DNA of 30,145 bases from Saccoglossus kowalevskii (taxonomy: Eukaryota; Hemichordata; Enteropneusta; Harrimaniidae). Below the pieces are notes generated by a model. That model was not told where the DNA came from. It did not search any database and worked only from the letters and a program-made list of their open reading frames with translations. Of this stretch, positions 1 through 10,300 are shown in pieces (position 1 is the first letter of the stretch; the number at the start of each line of letters is the position of its first letter). Both the position numbers and the translations under genes were made by a program. Location of the stretch: the NCBI RefSeq assembly GCF_000003605.2, contig NW_003119432.1:248331-278475 (forward strand), read 5' to 3'.

Positions 1-301
1 TCAGCGAGTAGCCGATCAGGCTACTTGCAGCAGGTGATTTATATACAGTTAGCTATCGCAAGTAGCCAATCAGCGACTGTAGCAGGTGATTTATACACAG
101 TTTGATATCGCAAGTAGCCAATCAGCGACTGCAGCAGGTGATGTATACACAGTTTGATATCGCAAGTAACCAATCAGCGACTGTAGCAGGTGATTTATAT
201 ACAGTTTGATGTCGCAAGTAGCCAATTATCGACTACAGAAGATGATTTATACACAGTTTGATATCGAAAATAACCAATCTGCGACTGCAGCAGGTGATTT
301 C
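1..301. repeat. 52-bp tandem repeat array, cut by window edge
   Basis: About six head-to-tail copies of a 52-bp unit. The shared landmark (agtagccaat or a close variant) recurs at 61, 113, 165, 217 and 269, exactly 52 bp apart, and the first copy is cut by the window start. Copies differ by a few substitutions and the last ones are most diverged. Its place upstream of a TRPM exon that lacks the N-terminus suggests it lies in a TRPM intron; that is inference. Confidence 0.93.
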
Positions 302-1164
302 TTGCATTGAGAGAAAATCGATAATGTTACTGGCTATGTTTCGCCACTGTTCAGTGTCAACGGATGGTGGAAATAAGGGAATGATTTGTTGATGGGGGAA
401 TTTTTTGTTTAGCTGGCCAAGTACTTCAAATTAGATTGAAGCATATATGTATGAGTAGCTGGCACCACGGGGCATCAGTGAGTTATTTTGGGCTACGCCA
501 TCACAACAACTCTGTCCTGTAGTTGTTTCTACACTACACATGCACAATGACACTGGAAATGTCAGAATATTTAGTAAGACAGATAGCGAAATTACCATCA
601 ATTCGACAGTCACGACTGTGAACACAGCCGTGTTTGAGCCGCCTATAGGATTACATACAAGCGCAGTTTTGACATCACTGTCTCGCGCCTTGTGACCCAC
701 CAATCCTGTATTGCTTATCGCACTTGTTTACGTTTGCGCGTGCGCAGTGACTGGTTAGCAAAAATCGGTCATTGTCCGGGTCGTTCGCTACGGATCAAAA
801 TAACTACCTTTTTCCTCCTGTTCCTGCTGTTTAATTCTACATGCATATATTTCTGTTAATAAAACAAATTATTGGCAACGTTGTCACAACAGCTAGTGAG
901 CAAGTGATCAGCGGTGAGCGACATTTGACGAATGTCATATGGTGGTCTGCATGAATGTAAACATATGACGTCACAACGCAACAGTCTATTAGCTGTACAT
1001 ACAGAATTGTTACTCTCCTGTTCTGTGCTGCCCATAATTTATAATGGTACATTCCTTATCAGTACTAAGTGATACGTAAGGATAGCAACATTTAAAAAGT
1101 CAATTTTAAAATTGTTAAATCATTTTAAAAACTCATAATTTGCAAACAACTTGTTTCTTTTTAG
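302..1164 (+). other. Presumed intron upstream of first visible TRPM exon
   Basis: No exon with both a convincing splice acceptor and TRPM-like content was found. The N-terminal part of the TRPM homology region that should precede the exon at 1165 is absent, so it must lie to the left of the window. Short open frames on the minus strand (431-703, 837-1052) show no recognisable domain. Confidence 0.55.
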
Positions 1165-1321
1165 AATGTCGGCCAGTAGCTGTGACGTGGTTCTTTCTCC
1201 AAGGTGGAGAAAGTGAATTAATAGCTGCTTACAATGCGTTCAGAAAAGGGATCCGTCTCCTAGCAACATATGGCGATGGGGGAAAGACAGCCGAAATACT
1301 TGCATTTATAGCAACGCAAAA
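1165..1321 (+). CDS. TRPM exon: end of N-terminal SLOG-like domain
   Basis: Residues 1-51 of the visible protein. It reads RPVAV, then LQGGESELIAAY and YGDGGKTAEILAF. This follows the TRPM pattern of a strand, a Gly-Gly turn, a helix, and then a G-x-G-[RK]-x-[AT]-[AD]-I-L-A-F element that belongs to the nucleotide-binding-like SLOG fold in TRPM N-termini. The acceptor is a T-rich tract ending in ttag and the donor is gtatgt. The exon starts with two bases of a split codon, so a coding exon must precede it upstream. Confidence 0.85.
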
Positions 1322-4300
1322 GTATGTTGTGTTTTCTGCATTTTTATCTTTTGTGGGCTGAAGCGAAACAGTATTGATCGGATTATGAATTATCATAAAA
1401 TAACAAAGCTTCAGTTGCACGACATATAACAATATTCGTTAGATAACAAATTAGAACCACTAATACGCATGTGCAGTGATTGCAGGTACTAAAATGGCAA
1501 CTACAAATCCGGATTAGAGAATTTCATAATATACGTGTCACATACACTTTGTTTTCAGCTCACGATAAGTCGTAGTTCAATGCCTTTAGAAATAGCTATA
1601 TTTAATTTCAGTCTAGAACATGTCCCATGTATGATTTATGTTGGGTTACTTCAATTAGTGTAGTATGGCGTGAATTTATTACATGAATTTCGAATTATAG
1701 CGTATAGTAATGAAACATCTACGTCTATGTTAAAAGTGCCACATACTTTGAATTATTTTCAGATCAGTGACAGAAAACCAAATTAAAGGTATGGTCAAGA
1801 GTACCTTCTGTGACGACAACACAGACGTTGATATGTGTGTTCAACTGCTGAAAGATATTTTAACATTGAATGACTCTAAAGATGAGAACCACAAGGCACG
1901 TAGACATATACATACATTTATGAAAATAAAAAAAATAGCTTTGTTAACGAACGTGTTTCGAATGCGTTAATGTTTGGAATAGAATCTTGCTGTATCATTA
2001 TATAACATGACAAGCTTTAATGCTTTACACATACAGAATGTTTTACTCTGAGCCAATATCTGAATGTTTGCGTAAACAATGTTCCAGATTTGCCATCATA
2101 TATGATACAGCTCAGAATATAATATTTCCAGAATATCTGTTATGAATTATCCACCCAATCCTAGATTTATTTTGAAACATTAATGTATTTAAGTTTCATG
2201 ACTCTTTATTTTTTCTGAATATGTATTATTTGTTCATTTATTCAGATAATAACTTGCGGAATCGATCATCACAAACAGAAGATACTTAAAAATGGACTTA
2301 TTAAAGGTGAGATGTATTACTGATGCGTATAATGTTATTTCTTTCTGACCACATAGAGCAGTTATCAATATAATTCAAAATATCCGACTGTCAGCCGTTT
2401 ACATGCAAATGCATACACATTTCTGCCATTCAGGATTCACATATCAGGCTGATACGCGTATTTAAACCACACCATTGTTTACTGCAGGGTTTATTTTCGA
2501 GCACCATCGGCAATTACGGGTGGTTCTGGTAGGGCTAACTGGAATTGCCGATGGTTTTGGCATAACCGACTTGTGTCTCCTACAGCTCTCGTTTTATTCT
2601 GATGATAAAAGTATGAGTGCAGATTTTGTTCTAAATATCGAAAGAGATATTTTTTTCGCGCGGCAAGACTCGAACATTACCTCTATTAGAACATTCAGAC
2701 CATGCTGTGTTCACTCTTGTGGACTGAATTCATTATCAGGTATACAATGCTATTTACATACAAGTCGTTCTTCTCACCGAGCGTTTCATTATTCATCTAT
2801 GTACGAACATAATTACGTGACGTAGTTCAAGATTGAATTAAAGCTGACTGTAACCGATTGTTGTTGTCGTCACAACACAACTGCATCTAATATGTAACCC
2901 GTATTCACAACATTTCATTTCTTTGTGTTTAATATTTCATGACAAGGACTTGAATACAAATCGAACAAATTTAAACTTGGTTTCAATGTTCACACTATTA
3001 TTATTATCGATCATTTTGACCATGCAGTGAACAGTGAACAGAGATCAGAAATCAATTCGCATATTCTCAAACCCAGGAACGATAAGGCTACATAATAGTA
3101 GGGATCAGTACCAAACACTACATAGTGGCTGTTCCGCCAAAATATGAAAATATTCCGCCAGCGTATGAGCCTCGCAGTAGCTGGCTTTTAAAACAAGTAA
3201 TTTTGATGCTACATAATACATCAGACCTAATTTGAACACAGCATACTTATTAAATTAATCCTGCGAGTAAGTATTTGTGCTGTAAATGATGGGTAAACTG
3301 AATGATAAGAGGATATATAGAGAATATGATGTGTAAAGTAGATGACTGGATGTAATTGGAAAAATTGATCTGAAGATATACTATATACAAGAGGTGAAGT
3401 TATACAGTATATAATGCGTATCATAGACGGTGAAAGGCGTATCATAGACGGTGAAATGCGTATCATAGACGGTGAAAGGCGTATCATAGACGGTGAAAGG
3501 CGTATCATAGACGGTGAAAGGCGTATCATAGACGGTGAAATGCGTATCATAGACGATGAAAGGCGTATCATAGACGGTGAAAGGCGTATCATAGACGGTG
3601 AAAGGCGTATCATAGACGGTGAAATGCGTATCATCGACGGTGAAATGCGTATCATAGACGGTGAAATGCGTATCATAGACGGTGAAAGGCGTATGTAAGG
3701 TGTAAAGTAGATGGAGGGAAGGTACGATCGGTAAACTGGAAATAACGGGCATTTTGAAAAAAGTAAATTAGAGTGATGGATGTATTACAGGTGTGTTGAT
3801 GATTGTAAAAGCAGGTGGTGGCAAGGTGTCTACATTGTATATGATGCGTAAGTTAGTTAGTGGGAAGATGTCTACAATGTATATGATGCGTAAGTTAGTT
3901 AGTGGGAAGATATATTGTATAGTGGAAATAACATACCCATCCATAGATCGTAGAGAGACAAATCCAATAACACCTATAATGGGTAAAGTGTATCGTAATG
4001 GTAAATATAATGAGAATCTGACGAAAAGGTGTTGCGTATGTTTGGTAAATCAGATAATCGTTGGGTTACATCTAACATGTATACGATGGGTAAAATAGAT
4101 TGTAGGAATGCATCATACTCGTTAAATTTAATATTCAAAGTAGATATTCTGTTTTGTAATAGCGTCCTGTAGTTCAGATCACGCTACTCTCCTTCTCATG
4201 ACCCTGTGGGATATCAACACAGAAGATGCGGAGTATATGCTGGAAAATAATATCACTAAGCAAGTAAGATAATTTATATTTATTTCATTTTTCATGTTTC

Positions 4301-7300
4301 ATGTTGTATTTCTAAACCGTTCCTCTACTCGCACTTGATGCATCGTTTCTATATTCCATTTAATATGGGCTTACAGTGAATGAGAGTGAATAAGTAAATG
4401 AGAAATATATATGTATATTTATTTAACGGATTACAAAAATCTACAAAAGTCTTTCCTTCCGTCCGTCAGTAAACTTATTGGCTGATCTCATTCAAAGCTC
4501 ACACAAAAACAATACACCATGACTTACATTTGGTAGTCAAGGTAATTGATAATATAATCAAAAAAAGTTAATTTAAATCAAAGTTGATATGATGGCCATT
4601 CATATTGTGTTAAAGTGCACGCAATTTTGAATCAAACATGGGCGACTAGAGGCCTTTTTTCATGGTTCCAAACCAGTTTCTCTTCACTTAAAATTGTTTG
4701 CTCACGTTTAGAACGTAATTATAATATCATAAAATCATTCGATTCAATATGGCCAATGAAAGCTTTATATAAAAGTCTATTTAGGCGTTATTTCACGGTG
4801 AGTTCGCTTGTTTTCATATTGTGGATCAAGCGTATTTCTTTCTTTTTACCACTGTGGGCAATTCTTAATTGTTACAGTTAAATTATTGTTGTTATTTTTA
4901 AAAAAACAATCTCTTGGAAAACTACCAGCTAAATTGCTTTGCTACTCGATATATATGTTCCATGTGCAAACCTTGTTCGGCTTTGTTTTGAGTAAGATAC
5001 TCTGAAAAGTCAGCGGAGCTATTATGGCCGCAATGTCTTTTGTTGTTTAAAATTGACACCTATAGTCAATGATAACTGGTCGTCACTGACTATGACATTT
5101 TTTGTAGCATTGGTCCTTGACATCTTTATTAGCAATATTTATAGAGGAAGTATTATAGAAAATACAATCTGAAGTAATGGAAAACTAATAAATAAAACTT
5201 GATTAATATATATGTTTGACGATTAATATTTACCCTTCATATTTAAGATCATTCATCAATAACTACCGTTAACATATGATAAAACTATCGAATTTAGCTG
5301 CGCCTAGAATCTGATGAGCAGTTAGAGTCGGCGTAATAAATTATGAACACATCCAATATAATTCATTTGAATATATCACTATTCCGTTACAGTGTATATC
5401 ATATAAGACAATTATGATGTCAGCGTTGGTTTTGGGCAAAGCGTCGTTCCTGGAGATTTGTCTTGAGAATGGTATGCCACTGCAACCATTCTGCGACAAG
5501 ACTACATTAGGACATCTTTATAGAAGTGTAAGTTTTTTTATACATAGTGGACTATATTTATGATAATATCATATACGAATAGCTAGAAAATGTTTGGCAC
5601 ACTAACAAATCATTTTCCATCTGTCGAAGTATTGTGTGCATATGTACAGCATGATCTTCCGCTAATAATATTGCACGTGTGTTCAATTGGTACCATAATG
5701 GAATTTTTCGATGAATAAACCAAATTAGCTAGTTTAACAAAATATATAAATAAACGCAGCTCGAAAAGACTCAAAGCTGTGATTTATTCTGAACGTTAAT
5801 CTAATTTGATTATTAATTTATGATTGTTATTTTGTTATCTCCCAATATTGTTACTCGTTGCCTTTATATCTGTATTTGCATCATGGAATAGTTAATTAAT
5901 TCTACATTATCTTTTTCAGGTGTTGTTCTACAATGAATTGATTGAAGATGACACTTCACTGTTACGACTTGTTAAACGTAAACTAAATTTGGTTAGTTGC
6001 ATGTAAACGGTAGATAACTATTACAAGGTGAATAAGTGTCCGAATAAGTGAGAGATAGTATATTCAATGCCGTGTCAACTAAGGACACCAACCATAGTAC
6101 AGTGGACTCAGGATGTAATTATGTTCTAGGTATTTGCAGTTTTGATCACCGACAACAAGCACAAATTGATACGTTTATGTTTCTTCCTATAGAATAAATC
6201 AGGGAATGACGACCTTCTGTTGTGTAAAGTAGCAGACTTTGCTGCACGTCTAACAAGAGGAGTATTCCACCCAAACTATATCGATTGTAAGTGAATTCGA
6301 GTAAATAAGCAACTCCATTTAGGGGTAGAGGGGGAACAGAAGAAAGAATAGCGGGGTAGACGGTGATAGAGAAAGAGGGATACAGGTTTGGAGGGGAGGG
6401 GAGGGGTGGGGAGGATACTAAAGTTTAGTGTCATACCTATTATAATATTACACTACACGGTGGACTAAATTATAAATCGTTTTGAATTTCCAGTGTCCGA
6501 ATACACACCATCAGTGAAAGACCTCTATGTGTGGGCTCTATTGTGCGGAAGGTACGAAATGGCTAAGTTACTATGGAACATTGCTCCAGATCACATTGGT
6601 AAGTGGTATAATAATAAGCTTCTTTGGGTGGTGAAGTTATTGTATGGTGACACGTTTTCTTGAATTCACCAACCTTGCAATAAAAACAATACATATTTAC
6701 CCTCTTTCCATCGATTTTTTATTATATACGCCGAGTCGTGTTTCCGTGTCATGTCAAATCAAAAATGTTCTCTACTAGTTACAATAGCTCAACACCTATC
6801 GGCCACATACCAGTCGCTCGTTAAAAACATTCCGCACTTGCAATAACAGTATCAAATACAGGCCGCATAGACATTCGTGTCATAATTACATTTACTGCAG
6901 TTATTATCATTTGTTAATTGTTTTCCTTTCGTGGTAACACATATATTATGCATTAGAACATTTGCGTTTCATTTATTTAATAATTTCCACCACTGTCAAT
7001 TATAAACTAGTCATGGGATACCACAAATATTCAAATTGCCGTATAATTTAAATTATTATTTTTATAAATTTATCTGATTAACTGTTAAACCTTATTAATA
7101 GTCATTGACATTTGGCGTAACATATTTAATAGGACACAACAAGAATCCTAATCCAACTTTACGTGTCTACCCTTTCACATTCCAATGACAATCTCCGTCA
7201 TCATCCACTATTACAGCTCTTGCCCTATTGGGCTCAAGAATTTTACGAAGCTTGAGTAAGTTTGCTTCAAAATATGAAGAAAGGCATCTTGGTGAAGATT

Positions 7301-10300
7301 TGGAAGAACAGGGAATGTATGTACCTTTTATAACTATTTACATACCTCGAAGAATGCCACCACATTGTGTTTGCAGGTTAAATATTACCAATCCCACAAC
7401 AGTCATTGAACAAAAAACAATTCCAGTTACCCGTACCACGCCTATTTGCAAACAGTCAATACCATTATTGTTTGGTTAATATTTTTTGCATGGAATCGGT
7501 TAAATTTCATCAAACTATTCAGGATCAATGCCACTGTTTACAAATGTAGCTAGTTATTTTCTCGAGCACTTTTACTATATATAAAATAGAGACACTTTTG
7601 ATGATATGAATAATTTGTTGGTCGTAAGTGGCATCGTACGCGATATCTAACTGGAATCGGATATGTCTAGACAATACCTGGTACCACTGTTGATTAAAAT
7701 ACATTGACACAGCATCGTTCATTCACTTGTCGCGGATGAAAAGAACAATCGACGTTGTTGCCATCGAGAATGCTGGAAGTTTACTTGGACGAGACCATGG
7801 CAGAAACAATGTGGTGTGGTCAGATGGAATGTTCGTAACTGGTTCACAACAATGATTATGTCAGGTTCTACAAGGAACATTAATTCCTATCAAGAATTAT
7901 TCATGACTACTTAAAAAGCTTCCCCTTGATGATGACTCTTTCTGGATAGAGCCCTGTGCCTGAGTTGTATCACATTCCCCCAGAACGATGATCGATGTTG
8001 CAAGTAAATTTATGGTCAATTATCACATACACAACAAGACATACCACATTCATCTCACAAAATAAGTTTTTTTCTAGAATAGGCCACAAGCACACAATGA
8101 AAAGAACGATTATGTTTTTCTAAAGATACATCGAACTAATAGTGATTCAGGCGTTATGTATAAGACACTGCATTTGCACATTTATTTAATAAGGTTGAAA
8201 ATACATGGTTCAATAACACCCAATCCCAACCCAAAACGTAGTTACAGAAAAAAATATAATTTCTATAATTAATAACAATAAATACAAATATTAATATTGA
8301 TTTCCAACTTTATTTTATAGAGAATTTGAGAATTTAGCTAGCAATGCCATTCAAGTGTGCTACCAAAAGGATACGGAGAAATCCCACAAGTTGCTACATA
8401 AACCAATCTGCAATCTCAACAAAAACCACAAATTCACATGCCTGACGCTAGCATGGGCATGTCATGCCATGAAATTCATATCGATGAGTTGTTGCCAGAC
8501 CAAACTGACTCGGATATGGAACCAAGATTCTGGAAAGAATGGAGTTGTTGAGGGCAGTGTCCACTTTTTGTCGCCCAAATTTCAGTTCTTCTTCAATCTG
8601 GTGAGTTTTTAAAAGTATATTCCATATCTGCAATAAGGCGAATATGCAAAGACTCGTTATTTACATATATATCTCAGACAGAATCATGGTCATGTATGCC
8701 CCTACGCTAAGCACAGTTAAGATGCTGTGACCTGACACATAATTACACTGTGATTGCTAGCTTCGCATTCGAAAAAATAAAATGCAGTAAAGCAGCAAAC
8801 ATTCACAATCAAAGTATCAACTAAATAGTGATAAACTAAGTTGGGACTGTAACTATAACTCAAAGCGCGGAAGACGCGGTTGCGGTCTGTGCTTTCAAGT
8901 TCAAATCTGTCCTATTTATACAACAATTTTGATAAAGTCATAATCACTTAACGAACATATCTGAGAAATATAGAGATTCTGCTTCTATGCTGTGACTTTC
9001 AATCCTACAATTCAACCTGAATTTGCTGGTCGGAAGCTTGGAAGTAAAATAACAGTCTAAAGTATCGCTATGTTTTACAGCTAATCTGTGGAAGTGAGCC
9101 AACATAGAGTTAGAACCAAACTACTCAGGGAATCACCAGAGAATCATATTCCACGCCCTTCAAATTGTAGTCGTTTTCTGCCACAGTTGTTATGACAAAG
9201 CATGATTACTGCCTGTATGGATTGTGGTCGAAGATATGAAATGGCTGTAGTTGTGTGTCTTAATTTCAAGGGACATGGAAACAGATTCAATCTAAATAAA
9301 ATTGTGTCAAGCAATACTCTACAATGTCTGGATTTGGACGGTGTTGAACTTCGTTTGTTCGTTCATATACACACACTTTAGATCTTAGATGCATTTGGGG
9401 TGGTGAACGCTACGCTTTGTTGACTTTCTTTCCATCAATGAAATTCACAAACATGTGCTACATACTGATTGTTTCAGAATTGTTCATATGTGATAATGTA
9501 CTTGTCCAAATTGTTTATAACTGTAGGACAGTCGACCTGGATGGATCGTTCCGTACGTCTGATGTTCGCTAGCTTATGCGCATCAACGTCTTTTCTATTT
9601 CAAATCCTATTTACAGGAACACAACTGTTTTAATCACACTATTCGTTAGATACTTTGTTGCGTTAGTTTATATATGGTGTGACAAAAATGTTCAAAAGAA
9701 TAATATTGTGAAACTGAAAACGTATCAAAAGTATTTAGTCTTTAAACAACAACAAACAAAATGTAATAATCATAATAAAAAACAGATCATACCATAAATA
9801 ATAAGGACATCTAGTGTGAGATTTGTGGGTGTATATCATATATTGGTTGCTTGTACTTCGCAAACCCCAAACTTTTCAAAATGCATATTTAATGATGCGA
9901 ATGTTTTTTTACTTTTAGTTAATCACAAAGTGAATGCACAAAATACCACACAAAAACAAAATGTGAGCTAAATAAGTATATAAAAACTGTGATTCATATA
10001 CAGCTCTGCCGGAGTTGATAATCTACCGCGTGTTGATAATCTGCTTACTAATTATATGATATTCTACAGTAGAATACTACTACTATCAAATAGTACTAGT
10101 AGTGTGCATATAACATAATGTAAATGTTATATCAATAAATGATCACAGTCTTATTTCTTTCTTTTCTGCTAAGATGATGATGATAAACATGCTTATCGTT
10201 TTAACAACCTTTGTGTTGAGAGACCTTCTTCCCTTAGTGGGCATCCCTTGCATCTCGGAAATAATTGTACTTGTATGGATGTTTTGTATCACTATCGAGG

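Larger units (their letters stand above)
2307..4177 (+). other. TRPM intron with hairpin and minisatellites
   Basis: A 1.9-kb intron. It contains the inverted repeat at 2503-2555, the 21-bp array at 3414-3695 and the 42-bp repeat at 3828-3912. Sequence around the arrays (about 3220-4130) is purine-rich on the + strand, with scattered gtaaa and gatg words suggesting an older decayed repeat field. Confidence 0.7.

Noticed and set aside
431-703. 90-codon minus-strand open frame
   Set aside because: No known domain and no supporting exon structure; possibly an old repeat but unproven.
2641-2700. tRNA-like T-loop word (ggcaagactcgaac) on the minus strand
   Set aside because: The flanking bases do not form a T-arm stem and no other tRNA arms are present.
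2475-2825. 116-codon + strand open frame
   Set aside because: Inside a TRPM intron, overlaps the hairpin, and no domain or matching splice sites seen.
3227-3752. Long open frames on both strands across the 21-bp repeat, reading as MIRISPS- or RIIDGE-type repeats
   Set aside because: They arise from a 21-bp unit without stops, lie in a TRPM intron, and have no splice or start context.
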